Below, piece by piece: positions 19,001-31,800 of a stretch of DNA of 64,000 nucleotides (the first letter of the stretch is position 1; every line of letters starts with the position of its first letter). The DNA is from Mycobacterium pseudokansasii (GTDB lineage: Bacteria; Actinomycetota; Actinomycetes; Mycobacteriales; Mycobacteriaceae), in contig NZ_UPHU01000001.1 of assembly GCF_900566075.1 (NCBI RefSeq), positions 1,984,001 through 2,048,000 of the forward strand, written 5' to 3'. A model generated the notes under the pieces. That model did no database searches. It was given only the letters and a program-made list of their open reading frames with translations, and had not been told where the DNA came from. The translations under genes and the position numbers were made by a program.

Positions 19001-21593
19001 CATCGAACACCGCGCAGGTGTCGACGTCTTCGTAGGTGGTAGAGATGACCGGAATCGTCGGGGTCCGCGGGCTCAAATCTGCCAGCTCCGAACGCATCTG
19101 GGGCTGCAGCGCATCCATGGCCGGATTGTGCGGGGCCACTTCGATATTGACCCGGCTGGCGAACCGATCCCGGGCCCGCACCCGGGTGATCAATTCGTCG
19201 ATCTGCCCGGTGGGACCGGCGATCACCGTCTGGCGCGAGGAGTTGTAAATGCCCAGTGTCACGTGCGGGTAGTCGGCGATGAGTGCCTTCGTCTCGGTGG
19301 CGTCGAGTTCGAGCAGGGCCATGCCGCCCTGCCCGGACAACGGCGCCATCAGGCGAGACCTCGTCGCGGTCACCCGCAAGCCCTCGGCAGGTGTCAGCGC
19401 TCCGGCGACCACGGCGGCGGCCACCTCGCCCATCGAGTGGCCGATCACCGCGTCGGGTTGCACTCCGTAGGAGCGCCACAGCGCGGTCAGCGCCAGCTGC
19501 GTGCCGATCAGGCCCAGCTGAATCGCTTCGATGCCGACCAGTTCCGTGCCATTGGCGAGCACGTCGTGCAGCGAGAAGCCGGCCTGTTCGACGAACACCG
19601 GCTCCAAGTCGGCGATGGCCTCAGCGAAGGCGGGCTCGTCAACCAGTAGTCGGCGGCCCATGCCGGGCCATTGCCAGCCGCGACCGGAGTAGACGAACAC
19701 GGTGCCCGGCCCCGGCGAACCCTCCTGGGGGCCGACCACACCAACGGCGTGCTGACCGGCGGCCAACGCACGCAATCCGGCTACCGCTTGCGCACGGTCA
19801 CGCGCGACCACGGTGCCGAACTTGGCCTGCCGGGACCGGTGATGATTGACGGTGTGGGCGACATCGGCCAACGGCACCTCGGCGCCGGGGCCCTCCATCC
19901 AGTCGGCCAGCACCCCTGCCGTCGCGGCCACCCGCTGCGCCGTCTTACCCGCCACCACCAGTGTCGATACGGCCGGATCCGGGTCGCGCTCAGATGGCGG
20001 TGACAGTTCCTGGCCCTGTTCGATCACCACGTGCGCGTTGGTGCCGCCGAATCCGAAGGACGACACACCGGCGCGCCGCGGATGGCCGGTCTCCGGCCAT
20101 TCCGTCAGCGTGTCAACGACTTTCATCCGCAGGTCGGCAAACGGGATGTGCGGGTTGGGGCTTTCGAAGCGCTGGTTCGGCGGAATCCGCCCATGCTGTA
20201 CTGCCAGCACCGTTTTGATGAAGCCGGCGATGCCGGCCGCCGCCTCGGTGTGGCCGAGATTGGTCTTGACGGCGCCGATGAGCAGCGGAGCGTCCTCGGG
20301 ACGTCCGCGGCCCAGCACGGTGCCCAGGGCCCGGGCTTCGATCGGATCACCCAGCAGCGTTCCGGTCCCGTGGGCTTCGACGAAGTCGACTTCGTTGGGC
20401 TGCATTCCCGCGTTGGTGTAGGCGGCGCGCAGCACGGCCATCTGGGCCGCTGGGTTGGGGGCCATCAGCCCATTGGATCGGCCGTCCTGGTTGACGGCCG
20501 AACCGCAGATCACCGCGAGCACGCGATCGCTGTCGCGTTGCGCGTCGGTCAACCGCTTGAGCACCACCACCCCGGCGCCTTCGCCGCGCACGAATCCGTC
20601 GGCGGCGGCATCGAAGGCGCGGCAATGACCGGTAGGCGACAACGCACCGACTTGGTCGAAGCCGCGGAATACGGCCGGGGATAACAACAAATTCACTCCG
20701 GCGGCGATGGCCAGGTTGCAGTCCTGCGTCCGAAGGCCCTGGCAGGCCAGGTGGATCGCCACCAGTGACGACGAGCATGCGGTATCCACCGCCACGGACG
20801 GGCCGCGCAGGTCGAGGAAATACGAGAGGCGGTTGGCGATGATGCTCATCGCGCCACCGGTATTGCTCCACCCGTCGACCTGTGACAGATCGGTGGAGGC
20901 GATAGCGCCGTATTCGCTCAAGCACGACCCGGCGAATACTCCCGTCTGTGAGCGTCGCAGCGCGCTGGGCGCAATTCCGGCGTGTTCCAACGCTTCCCAG
21001 GCCACTTCCAGCAGCAGGCGCTGCTGGGGGTCCATCTTGTCGGCTTCGCTGGGGGAGATCTCGAAGAACTCCGCGTCGAAGGCGTCGATGTCGGGCAAAA
21101 ATGAGCCCCACCGCGTGGTGCGGTCCAGCAGAGCCCGTACTTCCGGCGAGCCGTCGTCGAACTGCTCCCACCGTTCGTCGGGAACCTTCCCGATTGCCGA
21201 ACGGCGGTCACAAAGAAACTGCCACAACGCATCTGGGCCGGTGATGCCGCCGGGGAACCGACACCCCATGCCGATTACGGCGATCGGCTCTTCCAGCGAG
21301 CTTCGACCGGGGCGGTTGAGCGCCGTGTCCGACTCGGAATCGGGCTCGGGCGCGGTGAGATATGCGGCGAGGGAGTTGATCGTCGGGTGTTCCCAGAAGT
21401 CGATGGGGGATACGGTCTTGCCCAGCAACTCGGTCAACTCGCCGGACAGTACCACCGCGTCACGCGAACTCACCCCGAGATCGGCCAGGGACAGATTGGG
21501 GTCGACCTCGTCGGGTGTGCACCCGATATTCGTCACCAAGTAGTCGACAAGCCAGTGGCGTAGGTCGGCTTCGCCATCGATGCTCGCCGTCAT
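16029..21593 (-). CDS. ppsA: PpsA, loading and first extension polyketide synthase
   Basis: First phthiocerol PKS, 1854 aa from the ATG that overlaps the fadD26 TGA; upstream in-frame codons are discarded because they read through fadD26. Order: N-terminal ACP (LGVSSRD, Ser43) that receives the acyl chain from FadD26, KS (Cys273 in VDTACSSS), AT ([11 protein letters not shown]), a DH-like fold without the catalytic His motif, KR (ITGGMGALG) and C-terminal ACP (LGLNSLMAM). M. tuberculosis PpsA is 1876 aa with the same layout. The AT N-terminal motif reads GRGWQWPGM, whereas the other three synthases here have GRGSQWAGM or GQGSQWAGM. Confidence 0.96.
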   Translation of the reverse strand: MTASIDGEADLRHWLVDYLVTNIGCTPDEVDPNLSLADLGVSSRDAVVLSGELTELLGKTVSPIDFWEHPTINSLAAYLTAPEPDSESDTALNRPGRSSLEEPIAVIGMGCRFPGGITGPDALWQFLCDRRSAIGKVPDERWEQFDDGSPEVRALLDRTTRWGSFLPDIDAFDAEFFEISPSEADKMDPQQRLLLEVAWEALEHAGIAPSALRRSQTGVFAGSCLSEYGAIASTDLSQVDGWSNTGGAMSIIANRLSYFLDLRGPSVAVDTACSSSLVAIHLACQGLRTQDCNLAIAAGVNLLLSPAVFRGFDQVGALSPTGHCRAFDAAADGFVRGEGAGVVVLKRLTDAQRDSDRVLAVICGSAVNQDGRSNGLMAPNPAAQMAVLRAAYTNAGMQPNEVDFVEAHGTGTLLGDPIEARALGTVLGRGRPEDAPLLIGAVKTNLGHTEAAAGIAGFIKTVLAVQHGRIPPNQRFESPNPHIPFADLRMKVVDTLTEWPETGHPRRAGVSSFGFGGTNAHVVIEQGQELSPPSERDPDPAVSTLVVAGKTAQRVAATAGVLADWMEGPGAEVPLADVAHTVNHHRSRQAKFGTVVARDRAQAVAGLRALAAGQHAVGVVGPQEGSPGPGTVFVYSGRGWQWPGMGRRLLVDEPAFAEAIADLEPVFVEQAGFSLHDVLANGTELVGIEAIQLGLIGTQLALTALWRSYGVQPDAVIGHSMGEVAAAVVAGALTPAEGLRVTATRSRLMAPLSGQGGMALLELDATETKALIADYPHVTLGIYNSSRQTVIAGPTGQIDELITRVRARDRFASRVNIEVAPHNPAMDALQPQMRSELADLSPRTPTIPVISTTYEDVDTCAVFDAGHWATNMRNPVHFQQAIARAGGNHHTFIEISAHPLLTQAIMDTLRSAQHGTRYTSIGTLQRDSDDTITFRTNLNTVHTDHPPHTPHPPEPHPPIPTTPWQHHRHWITTKRSAHLAAAAPAAGTLLGQHLSVLSSPPSHLWQARLAPDAKPYQGRYRFHGVDLVPASVVLHTMVSAATELGYRTLTDIRFEQPVFADQPRLIQVVADNLSISLASIPAAEASSNRWTRHATARLSSSPAGSALPGDGYHRQNVHGDEIPDVAALFAVHGVDGLPFAWSVDSWTPEATGLTVGIELPEALPEGSTAPLLDAAVHVGALADDTDPRLYVPAGIEQMWFGDPVGAPRAAVRLTRTARDGDGDGDGITVDVDITAPGGAPSVSMRSLRYRALDFGDGQPAAESTDARNFVHTIDWQPRADVVDTQVHPAPGRVTGPQPVAVIGDDGAPLRTHLENGGYPPAAVPDAHYLLYVADSRPATADETDVDFSVRVTAEIGALVKTLAARDAGEPAALWIVTRGVHESVTPSALRQSFLWGLAGVIAAEHPELWGGLVDLASDADLDESAPILVDLLAAPSKSILVSRDGVVLAPALAPVRGTPVRPSLQCRPDTAYLITGGMGALGLLMADWLADRGARRLVLTGRTPLPPRRDWELDTLDAGLRTKIDAIRALEMRGVTVEAVAVDVGCREDVQALLARRDRDGAAPVRGIIHAAGVTNDQLVTQLTDDAVRQVMWPKVAGSQVLHQAFPPGSVDFFFLTASAAGIFGIPGQGSYAAANSYLDALARARRQQGCHTISLDWVAWRGLGFAADAQIVSDELQRMGSRDITPSEAFTAWEYVDGYDVAQAVVVPVPSPAAAPGSIGAAVHLKPAQDWSQMAAAEVRTELEKGLRGIIAAELRLRETELDTDRPFAELGLNSLMAMAIRREAEQFVGIELSATMLFNHPTVALLAQYLTKRVAPQHDSAADEIAALSASAGSVLDSLFDRIESTSTEGDR

Positions 21594-23341
21594 GCGCTCA
21601 CGTCCAGGCGTTTGAATCCGTCGCGGCGATACCGTTCGACGCAGGCCGAACGGCGGATCTTGCCGCTGGTGGTGATCGGAATCGACCCGGGGGAGACCAG
21701 AACCAGGTCGGCCACGCGCAAGCTGTGCGACCTCGAGATCGCGGACGTTACTTCCCGCTTGACCGAACGAAGCTTTCGCATGGCATCTTCTGCCGACGCC
21801 CCGCGTCTCTTCAGCTCGATGATCGCGACCAGCTGCTCGGTGATGTCGTCGGGGACGGCTATCGCCGCGACGCGGCCACCGGTGATCTCCTGGATCGTCG
21901 CCTCGATGTCGTCGGGGTAGTGGTTGCGGCCATCGACGATGAGGAGGTCTTTGATGCGGCCCATGATGAACAGTTCGCCGTCGGATATGACGCCCAGGTC
22001 TCCGGTTCGCAGCCACGGTCCCTTGGGGACTCCCGGGGAGGGATTGACCAGCTTGGCGTTGAACGTGCGCGTGGTCTGCTCCGGCTTGCGCCAATAGCCC
22101 ATCGCCACATGGTCGCCGTGCACCCAGATCTCACCGACCGTCCCCGCCGGATTCTCGACCATGGTCTCGGGGTCGACGATGCGCACTGCCGACGGATCCG
22201 GCGAACCGTAACTGATGAGTTCGGTGCCCACCGGCCCGTCGGTTCCGATGCGCCTGGCCTGTCCGGCAGTCAACTGTTCGTAGTCGAAACGGACGGTGGT
22301 GGGCGCACTGCCCGGCTCGGGAGCTGCCACGTAGAGGGTCGCTTCGGCGAGCCCGTAGGAGGGTCGTACGGCCGTCGGGCTCAGGTTGTACCGAGCGAAA
22401 CGCTCGGTGAAACGCTTCACGGTCGCCACATGGATGCGCTCGCTACCGCTGACGATTCCGACCACGCCGCCGAGGTCAAGCCCCGCCATGTCCTCGTCGG
22501 ACGTCCGTCGCACGGCCAATTCAAAGGCGAAATTCGGTGCCGCGGTGAAGCATGTCCCGGAGGTGGCAAGCAATTGCATCCAGCAGGCCGGCCGCCGCAA
22601 GAACGACATCGGGCTGAATAAGACTGCGCTTCGGCCCGCGACCAGCGGCGCGAAGATTCCAAGAATCAAGCCCATGTCATGAAACAAGGGCAGCCACGAC
22701 AGCAGCACGGTGCCGATCGGCATTTCGGGACCACCGAAGTAGCCGTACAAACTCTGTGTCACATTGGCGATGACGTTCTTGTGCGACACGATGACGCCGG
22801 CCGGCGTCCGGGTGGAACCCGAGGTGTACTGCAGATAAGCCGCTCCGGTCGATAGCCGCGGCGGACCCGGAAGCTGACGCTGCGAGTCCAGATCAAGCAG
22901 ATCGACTTCGATGACGAACGGCGCGGGGCGCCCGTCTTGTGCGTTTGCGTATTTTGTGACGTCGGCGACCACCGACGACGTCGTAAGAATGGCGACCGGG
23001 TTGGCATCGCGCAATACCGCGGAGACGCGATCGTCGTGAATACCATACTGCGGCGTGGAGAGCGGAACTGCGATAAATCCGGCCTGCAGGGCGCCGAGAA
23101 ATGCAATCACATATTCCAAACCCTGCGGTGCCAGAATAGCCACGCGATCGCCGGGTGACCCGTACAATCTGAGCTCTTCAGCGATGGTACAGGCACGGCC
23201 GTACACCTGTGACCATGTCAAACTCTCAGCGAACCCCTTCGGGTCCAATCCGTAGTCGATGAATGTATACGCGGTGGTGTCAGCGTGCTGATCCGCCCGC
23301 TGCTTCAGCAAAGCAGGGACGGAAGAGTCGATCACCGGCAT
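21590..23341 (-). CDS. fadD26: FadD26, long-chain fatty acyl-AMP ligase
   Basis: Activates long-chain acids as acyl-adenylates and passes them to the ACP of PpsA; first gene of the PKS operon. 583 aa from the ATG at 23341, exactly the M. tuberculosis length. Adenylate-forming motifs are visible: [12 protein letters not shown], the A5-like [30 protein letters not shown] and the C-terminal TTSGKIRR. The start is chosen by a GGGAG ribosome site about 8 nt upstream and by length; an ATG 27 codons further upstream lacks family support. The stop overlaps the ppsA start in ATGA. Confidence 0.96.
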   Translation of the reverse strand: MPVIDSSVPALLKQRADQHADTTAYTFIDYGLDPKGFAESLTWSQVYGRACTIAEELRLYGSPGDRVAILAPQGLEYVIAFLGALQAGFIAVPLSTPQYGIHDDRVSAVLRDANPVAILTTSSVVADVTKYANAQDGRPAPFVIEVDLLDLDSQRQLPGPPRLSTGAAYLQYTSGSTRTPAGVIVSHKNVIANVTQSLYGYFGGPEMPIGTVLLSWLPLFHDMGLILGIFAPLVAGRSAVLFSPMSFLRRPACWMQLLATSGTCFTAAPNFAFELAVRRTSDEDMAGLDLGGVVGIVSGSERIHVATVKRFTERFARYNLSPTAVRPSYGLAEATLYVAAPEPGSAPTTVRFDYEQLTAGQARRIGTDGPVGTELISYGSPDPSAVRIVDPETMVENPAGTVGEIWVHGDHVAMGYWRKPEQTTRTFNAKLVNPSPGVPKGPWLRTGDLGVISDGELFIMGRIKDLLIVDGRNHYPDDIEATIQEITGGRVAAIAVPDDITEQLVAIIELKRRGASAEDAMRKLRSVKREVTSAISRSHSLRVADLVLVSPGSIPITTSGKIRRSACVERYRRDGFKRLDVSA

Positions 23342-24019
23342 CGCACTTAACTCCCATCGGCTTGTCGGTTTTGATTGTGTGTTGCACCTGCGAATCACTG
23401 GCGCAGTGCGACTGACCAGCATCGTCGAACCCGCGGGTCTGAGCTGACTAGTCCGCTATGACGAGGAGGCAGCTTTTGCTCTTGAAGCACACCGATGTGC
23501 CTATGCTGACCGCCCCCGGAATGACCCCGTTCCCCATACGACTAGTCGGTCTACGTAAGGTAACCACCTCTCAGGACGGGCGCGGGCAGTATTTGGAAAA
23601 TCCACACTTTCCCCACAGCGTCCGCCAATGCTACCGCCTGCTATCCCACGGTTCCGACCTGCATTAAGCCTTTGTACCAGGCAGTCCGCTGTGAGGCGGG
23701 GTGGTAGATGTGACCTTTGATACATCAGTGACAGATGACTAGTACAGTGAGAGTTGGTATCTCGATTCTGGCACGCTGGTGCCAGCACTTTGGGACCGCC
23801 GTCTCGTTGTGACAAAGTTCACAGGCTTGCCCGGGGTGCTGCGCCGGCGGGCGTGCGGGGGCCGGTCGGCCAACCCGGCCGCGGGCCCGGCATACGCCTG
23901 CCGATGCGGCATCCGGCCGACGCGTGGCGCCGAGCTGTGGCGAACTTCGGCCGTAAGCCGCCAGGAATGGCGCCGCCGGCGTGTGAGGTGGTGGCCAGGT
24001 TGTCGCGGGTTTGTCGCAG
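23342..24019. promoter_or_regulatory. fadD26 upstream region (678 bp without a convincing gene)
   Basis: Leader of the PDIM/phenolphthiocerol operon between tesA and fadD26. Its part nearest fadD26 (23400-23760) is visibly richer in A/T than the flanking genes. It holds a perfect CRP-type palindrome at 23808-23823 and three ACTAGT motifs (23446, 23539, 23737). A minus-strand reading frame 23501-23815 of 104 codons with a TTG start lies where M. tuberculosis has Rv2929 (about 103 aa). I cannot recognise its sequence and do not call it as a gene. Confidence 0.6.
23808..23823. promoter_or_regulatory. CRP-type palindrome
   Basis: TGTGA, six bases, TCACA: a perfect match to the consensus shared by E. 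coli CRP and mycobacterial CRP (Rv3676). It lies 467 bp upstream of the fadD26 start codon and about 210 bp past the tesA stop. This suggests cAMP-linked control of the PDIM operon, but the distance means an unmapped upstream promoter would be needed. The match is seen; the regulation is inferred. Confidence 0.55.
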
Positions 24020-25045
<1,026 letters not shown>

Positions 25046-25783
25046 GTGTACCGAGTCTTTGAAGCGCTCGACGAATTGAGCGCAATTGTCGAAGAAGCCC
25101 GTGGCGTGCCGATGACGGCGGGCTGCGTGGTGCCACGCGGCGACGTGCTCGAGCTGATCGACGACATCAAGGACGCGATCCCCGGTGAACTCGATGACGC
25201 GCAGGACGTACTCGACGCCCGCGATTCGATGCTGCACGACGCAAAAGCGCATGCCGACTCCATGGTTTCCGCGGCGACCACCGAGGCGGACTCGATGGTG
25301 AACCATGCCCGCGCCGAGGCGGACCGGATTCTGTCCGACGCGAAATCCCAGGCCGATCGGATGGTGGGTGAAGCGCGCCAGCACAGTGAGCGCATGGTCA
25401 CCGACGCCCGGGAGGAGGCGATGCGCATTGCCGCCTCAGCCAAGCGGGAGTACGAAGCCAGCATCAGCCGGGCCAAGTCCGAATGCGATCGACTGATTGA
25501 AAGCGGCAACATCTCCTACGAGAAGGCGGTGCAAGAAGGCATCAAGGAACAGCAGCGCCTGGTGTCGCAGAACGAAGTCGTGCAGGCGGCCAATGCGGAG
25601 GCCACCCGCCTGATCGACACGGCGCACGCCGAGTCTGACCGGCTGCGCGGCGAATGCGATGTCTATGTGGACACCAAGCTTGCCGAGTTCGAAGAAATGC
25701 TCAACGGCACACTCCGGTCCGTCGGACGAGGACGCCATCAGCTTCGCACCGCTGCCGGTACGCACGACTACGCAACGCGCTAG
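25046..25783 (+). CDS. sepIVA: SepIVA-type DivIVA-domain coiled-coil protein
   Basis: Septum and cell-envelope organiser of mycobacteria (Rv2927c family). 245 aa, the M. tuberculosis length. The N-terminus VYRVFEALDELSAIVEEA is followed by a long charged coiled coil (about 55-215) built of repeated Ala-x-x-x-AD and EA-RI heptads, ending in a basic tail. The GTG at 25046 is preferred to the ATG at 25040: GGGAGG (25032-25037) is 8 nt before the GTG but only 2 nt before the ATG, and the GTG gives the family length. Confidence 0.92.
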   Translation: MYRVFEALDELSAIVEEARGVPMTAGCVVPRGDVLELIDDIKDAIPGELDDAQDVLDARDSMLHDAKAHADSMVSAATTEADSMVNHARAEADRILSDAKSQADRMVGEARQHSERMVTDAREEAMRIAASAKREYEASISRAKSECDRLIESGNISYEKAVQEGIKEQQRLVSQNEVVQAANAEATRLIDTAHAESDRLRGECDVYVDTKLAEFEEMLNGTLRSVGRGRHQLRTAAGTHDYATR

Positions 25784-25880
25784 TCGATTTCCCGCCGCAG
25801 GAGGGTCCGCCACGGCAGCGAGTTCGACGCGGCAGGCGGGGATTCCCGCCAGACCCGGCGCGCGCCGTAGGATCTCTGCT

Positions 25881-26470
25881 ATGGCGAGGCAGCACAGCCG
25901 GACAGCCCACGGACGTCTGACCGCGCCGATGGCGATTGACATCGCCCGGCTGGGGCGTCGCCCCGGGGCCATGTTCACCGTGCAGGACACCGTGGACAGC
26001 CCCACTCGCATCGGCGTGGAGCTGATTGCCATCCGGCGGGGTGACCCGCTGACCCTGGACCTGCGCCTGGAGTCGGTTTCTGAGGGAGTGTTGGTCACCG
26101 GGACGGTTACCGCCCCCACGACCGGGGAGTGCTCCCGCTGCCTGACCGCGATTCAGGGCCGGGTCCGGGTTGCCCTGACCGAACTATTCGCCTATCCCAA
26201 CAGCACCACCGCGGCCACTACCGAGGAGGACGAGGTCGGGCACGTCGTCGACGAGAAGATCGATCTCGAGCAGTCGATCATCGACGCGGTCGGCCTGGAA
26301 CTGCCGTTTTCCCCGGTGTGCCGCCCCGACTGCCCCGGGCTGTGCCCGCAGTGCGGTGTCGTGCTGGACACCGACCCCGACCATCACCATGACCAGATCG
26401 ACCCCAGGTGGGCCAAGCTGGCCGAGATCGTCACGGCACAGAGCCCCGACACCGCGGATCGGGATGAGCG

Positions 26471-26474
<4 letters not shown>
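25881..26474 (+). CDS. DUF177 (YceD family) protein
   Basis: 197 aa, orthologue of Rv2926c. DUF177 proteins are usually linked to rpmF and rRNA metabolism; here the gene precedes rnc, and its TGA overlaps the rnc GTG by 4 bp, so the two are coupled. Cys pairs CSRC (in the middle) and [13 protein letters not shown] (C-terminal) look like metal ligands, followed by a His-rich [13 protein letters not shown] stretch. ATG has AGGA 8 nt upstream. The M. tuberculosis protein is about 10 aa longer, so an upstream start is possible. Biochemical role unknown. Confidence 0.88.
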
Positions 26475-27196
<722 letters not shown>

Positions 27197-28048
27197 ATGC
27201 CCGAACTACCTGAGGTCGAGGTGGTGCGGCGTGGCTTAGCGGCCCATGTGGTGGGCAAGGCGATGACCGCGGTTCGGGTCCATCACCCCCGGGCGGTACG
27301 GCGCCACGAGGCCGGACCCGCCGACCTGACGGCGCGGCTGCTGGGCGCGCGAATTACCGGAACCGACCGGCGCGGCAAGTACTTGTGGTTGACGCTGGAT
27401 AGCCCGGGTAGCGCACTTGTGGTGCACCTGGGCATGAGCGGGCAGATGTTGCTGGGGGCAGTGCCGCGCTCCGACCACGTCCGGATCTCTGCCCTGCTCG
27501 ACGACGGGACCGTGCTGAGCTTTGCCGACCAGCGCACCTTCGGCGGGTGGTTGCTTGCCGACCTGGTGACCGTGGACGGCACCGTGGTGCCGGCACCGAT
27601 CGCGCACCTGGCAAGGGATCCGCTCGACCCACGGTTCGACGCCCACGCCGTCGTTGAGGTCTTGCGGCGCAAACATTCTGAACTCAAGCGCCAGCTCCTG
27701 AACCAACAGGTGGTCTCCGGAATCGGCAACATCTACGCCGACGAAGCGCTGTGGCGGGCCAAGCTGAACGGCGCCCGCCCGGCCGCCACCCTGACCCGCC
27801 GGCAACTGGGCGCGGTGCTTGATGCCGCGGCCGAGGTGATGCGTGACGCGCTGGCCCAGGGTGGGACGTCGTTCGATTCGCTGTACGTCAATGTCAACGG
27901 CGAGTCGGGCTATTTCGACCGATCGCTGGACGCCTACGGCCGCGACGGCCAGAACTGCCGGCGCTGCGGCGCGGTGATTCGCCGGGAGAAGTTCATGAAT
28001 CGCTCGTCGTTCTACTGTCCGCGATGCCAGCCGCGGCCGCGACGTTGA
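27197..28048 (+). CDS. mutM: Formamidopyrimidine-DNA glycosylase (MutM/Fpg)
   Basis: Base-excision repair enzyme that removes 8-oxoguanine and nicks the abasic site. 283 aa. [12 protein letters not shown] gives the catalytic Pro2 and Glu3; Lys61 in GKYLWL; helix-two-turn-helix in [18 protein letters not shown]-terminal zinc finger CRRCGAVI...FYCPRC intact, so likely active. Starts one base after the rnc stop. Confidence 0.97.
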   Translation: MPELPEVEVVRRGLAAHVVGKAMTAVRVHHPRAVRRHEAGPADLTARLLGARITGTDRRGKYLWLTLDSPGSALVVHLGMSGQMLLGAVPRSDHVRISALLDDGTVLSFADQRTFGGWLLADLVTVDGTVVPAPIAHLARDPLDPRFDAHAVVEVLRRKHSELKRQLLNQQVVSGIGNIYADEALWRAKLNGARPAATLTRRQLGAVLDAAAEVMRDALAQGGTSFDSLYVNVNGESGYFDRSLDAYGRDGQNCRRCGAVIRREKFMNRSSFYCPRCQPRPRR

Positions 28049-28137
28049 GTGTCGAGATCATCGAGATCGACGTCAGCGTGGTGCTCGCGCGAACTTTTCC
28101 GCGCTGCCCAAAATCTCGGCACGATAGAAAAGAAGCT

Positions 28138-28551
28138 ATGACGCAACTGTGGGTCGAACGCACCGGCACTCGCCGCTACACGGGATACAGCTCGCGCGGA
28201 GCGCAGGTGCTCGTTGGCTCCGAAGACGTCGACGGGGTGTTCACCCCCGGTGAGCTGATGAAGATCGCGCTCGCCGCGTGCAGCGGCATGTCCAGTGATC
28301 AGCCGCTGGCCCGTCGCCTCGGCGACGACTACCGGGCGGTGATCAAGGTATCGGGTGCGGCCGACCGCGACCAGGAGCGCTATCCGCTGCTCGAGGAAAT
28401 CCTGGAGCTCGACCTGTCGGGTCTGGCCGCCGAGGAGAAGGAGCGCCTGCTGTTGGTCGTCGACCGGGCCATCGACCTGGTGTGCACCGTGGGGCGCACC
28501 TTGAAGTCGGGCACCACCGTCAACGTCGAGGTCACCGATGTCGGCAGCTGA
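28138..28551 (+). CDS. OsmC-like protein (Rv2923c family)
   Basis: 137 aa, the same length as Rv2923c. OsmC/Ohr fold with two conserved cysteines, Cys48 (ALAACSGMSS) and Cys117 (DLVCTVGRTL), the pair that reduces organic hydroperoxides in this family. Substrate here unknown. ATG at 28138 after AAGAAG; longer in-frame codons overlap mutM and are not used. Its end overlaps acyP by 14 bp. Confidence 0.9.
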   Translation: MTQLWVERTGTRRYTGYSSRGAQVLVGSEDVDGVFTPGELMKIALAACSGMSSDQPLARRLGDDYRAVIKVSGAADRDQERYPLLEEILELDLSGLAAEEKERLLLVVDRAIDLVCTVGRTLKSGTTVNVEVTDVGS

Positions 28552-28819
28552 GGTGCGGCTGACCGCCTGGGTGCACGGCCGGGTCCAGGGCGTCGGTTTC
28601 CGCTGGTGGACCCGCTGCCGGGCGCTGGAGCTGGGCCTGACCGGCTACGCGGCCAACCAGGCCGACGGCCGCGTGCTGGTGGTCGCCCAGGGATCGCGTG
28701 AGTCGGGAGAGCAGTTGCTGCGGCTGCTGCAGGGTGGCGCCACCCCTGGTCGGGTCGACAAGGTGGTTGCCGACTGGTCGGAGGCCTCGCAGCGGATCGC
28801 CGGGTTCAGCGAGCGGTAA
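28538..28819 (+). CDS. acyP: Acylphosphatase
   Basis: 93 aa, the M. tuberculosis length. Hydrolyses acyl phosphates. Phosphate-binding loop [11 protein letters not shown] (Arg22) and catalytic Asn40 in [10 protein letters not shown] are present. Overlaps the preceding OsmC-like gene and ends 11 bp before smc, so it is part of the same transcript. Confidence 0.94.
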   Translation: MSAAEVRLTAWVHGRVQGVGFRWWTRCRALELGLTGYAANQADGRVLVVAQGSRESGEQLLRLLQGGATPGRVDKVVADWSEASQRIAGFSER

Positions 28820-28830
28820 TCTGGCTGCTC

Positions 28831-31800
28831 GTGTACCTCAAGAGTCTGACGCTGAAGGGCTTCAAATCCTTCGCCGCGGCAACGACTCTGCGGTTCGAGC
28901 CGGGTATCACCGCCGTCGTCGGTCCCAACGGATCCGGCAAGTCCAATGTGGTCGACGCGCTGGCGTGGGTGATGGGGGAGCAGGGGGCCAAGACCCTGCG
29001 CGGCGGCAAGATGGAAGACGTCATCTTCGCCGGCACCTCGTCGCGTGCCCCGCTGGGCCGGGCCGAAGTCACCGTCACCATTGACAACTCCGACAACGCG
29101 CTGCCGATCGAGTACACCGAGGTGTCGATCACCCGGCGGATGTTCCGTGACGGCGCCAGTGAATACGAAATCAACGGCAGCAGTTGCCGTTTGATGGACG
29201 TGCAGGAGCTGTTGAGCGACTCCGGCATCGGCCGCGAGATGCATGTGATCGTAGGGCAGGGCAAGCTCGACGAGATTCTGCAGTCGCGGCCCGAGGAGCG
29301 CCGGGCCTTCATCGAAGAAGCCGCGGGCGTGCTCAAACATCGCAAGCGTAAAGAGAAGGCGCTGCGCAAACTGGATGCGATGGCGGCGAACCTGGCGCGG
29401 CTCACCGACTTGACCACCGAGCTGCGGCGCCAGCTCAAGCCGCTGGGCCGTCAAGCCGAAGTCGCCCGGCGTGCGGCAACCATCCAGGCTGACCTGCGCG
29501 ACGCCCGGCTGCGGCTGGCCGCCGACGATCTGGTCGGCCGGCGCGCCGAGCGCGCGGCGATCTTGGATGCCGAGAACGCGATGCGCCGCGAACACGACGT
29601 GGCCGCCGCGCGGCTGTCGGTGGCCGCCGAGGAGCTGGCCGCACACGAGGCCGCACTGACCGAGCTTTCCCAACGGGCCGAGGCGGTACAGCACACCTGG
29701 TTCGGCCTTTCCGCCCTGGCCGAACGGGTGGGCGCGACGGTACGCATCGCCAGTGAGCGCGCTCAGCATCTCGACGTCGAGCCGCTGACCAGAAACGACA
29801 CCGACCCCAGCAAACCCGAGGAGCTGGAAGCCGAGGCCGAGCAGGTGGCCGCCGCCGAACAGCAGCTGCTGGCGGAGCTGGCCGGGGCGCGCACCCGCCT
29901 GGATGCCGCCCGCACCGAGCTGGCCGGACGGGAGCGTCAAGCGGCCGAGGCCGACCGCGCCCATCTGGCGGCGGTGCGGGCGGAGGCCGACCGGCGCGAG
30001 GGCCTGGCGCGGCTTGCCGGGCAGGTGGAAACCATGCGGGCACGGGTGGAGTCGATCGACGACAGCGTCGCGCGGCTGTCCGAACGGATCGAAGAGGCCG
30101 CCGCGCGTGCTCAGCAGGCTCGCGCGGAATTCGAAGCTGTGCAGGGCCGCGTCGGCGAATTGGACCAGGGCGAGGTCGGCCTGGACGAGCAGCACGAGCG
30201 GACGGTGGCCGCGTTGCGGCTGGCCGACCAGCGCGTGGCGGAACTCCAGGTGGCCGAACGCGACGCCGAACGCCGGGTGGCGTCGCTGCGGGCCCGCATC
30301 GACGCCCTCTCGGTGGGTCTGGACCGCAAGGACGGCGCGGCGTGGCTTGCCCGCAACCACGGCGGCGCGGGAGTTCTCGGGCCGATCGCCCAGCTCGTCA
30401 AGGTCCGCCCGGGCTATGAGGCCGCACTGGCAGCGGTGCTGGGAGCAGCGGCAGATGCGCTGGCCGTCGACGGCCTCGGCGCGGCTCGCGCCGCGGTCAG
30501 CGCGCTCAAGGAGGCTGACGGCGGCCGGGCGGCGCTGGTGTTGAGTGACTGGCCGGCCCCGGACAACCCGGCCCCCGAGATAGCCGGCGGCGCGCGGTGG
30601 GCGCTGGATCTGATCGAGGCGCCGCCGCGATTGCTGGGGGCGATCACCGCGATGCTTTCGGGCGTCGCGGTGGTCAACGACCTGGCCGAGGCGCTGGATC
30701 TGGTGGCGATTCGGCCCCAGCTGCGCGCCGTCACCCTGGACGGCGATCTGGTCGGAGCCGGCTGGGTGAGCGGCGGTTCCGACCGCAAGCCCAGCACGCT
30801 GGAGATCACCTCCGAGATCGACAAGGCAGGCGGCGAACTGGCCGCGGCCGAGGCGCAGGTGGCTCACCTGAGCGCGGCGCTGTCCGGGGCACTGACCGAG
30901 CAAGCGGCTCGCCAGGACTCGGCCGACCAGGCGCTGGCCGCGCTCAACGAATCCGACGCCACCATTTCGGCGACATATGAGCAGCTGGGCCGGCTCGGTC
31001 AGGACGCGCGTGCGGCCGAGGAAGAGTGGACCAGGCTGCTGCGGCAGCGCGAGGACCTGGAAGCCGGGCGGGCGCAGACGCTCGAGGAGGTCGTCGAACT
31101 CGAGACCAGGCTGCGCAACGCCCAACAGACCCAACACGTGCAGGCTGCCGAGCCCAGCACGGCAGCAGCCAGGCAGGCGATCGCGGCTGCGACCGAAAGC
31201 GCGCGGGCCGTTGAAGTCGAGGCGCGATTGGCGGTGCGGACCGCCGAGGAGCGCGCCAATGCCGTTCGGGGAAGGGCAGATTCGCTGCGCCGCGCGGCCG
31301 CGGCCCAACGGGAGGCGCGGCTGCGGGCCCAGCAGGCGCTGGAAGCGCGACTGCGCTCGGCCGCGGTTGCCGCGGCCGTCGCCGAGTCCGGACGGTTGTT
31401 GGCGTTGCGGCTGAGCCGGGTGGTCGGAGCGGCGTCGCAACTGCGTGACGAGCTCGCCGCCGAACGCCGGCAGCGGTTGGCCGCCGTTGCGGCGGTTCGC
31501 GAAGAGACGAACACGTTGAGCGCGCGCGTGGCCAAGCTGACCGATTCGCTGCACCGTGACGAGGTGGCAGATGCCCAGGCGGCAATGCGAATCGAGCAGC
31601 TCGAACACATGGTGCTGGAGCAGTTCGGGATGGCGCCAGCCGATTTGATCGCCGAGTACGGTCCCGAGGTGCCGCTGCCGCCCACCGAGCTGGAGATGGC
31701 CGAGTTCGAGCAGGCCCGGGAACGCGGGGAGCAGGTGGTCGCGCCCGCCCCGATGCCGTTCGACCGCGCTACCCAGGAGCGCCGGGCCAAGCGCGCCGAG

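Noticed and set aside
8690..19990. Repeated AT segments as a mobile or phage repeat
   Set aside because: They are in-frame homologous PKS domains within intact genes, not an inserted element.
21594..22094. N-terminal extension of ppsA by about 167 codons
   Set aside because: Its translation lies inside fadD26 and is Arg/His-rich; the ATG overlapping the fadD26 stop gives the family start and length.
23501..23815. Minus-strand 104-codon frame at the Rv2929 position
   Set aside because: TTG start, no motif and no sequence I recognise; length and place alone are not enough.
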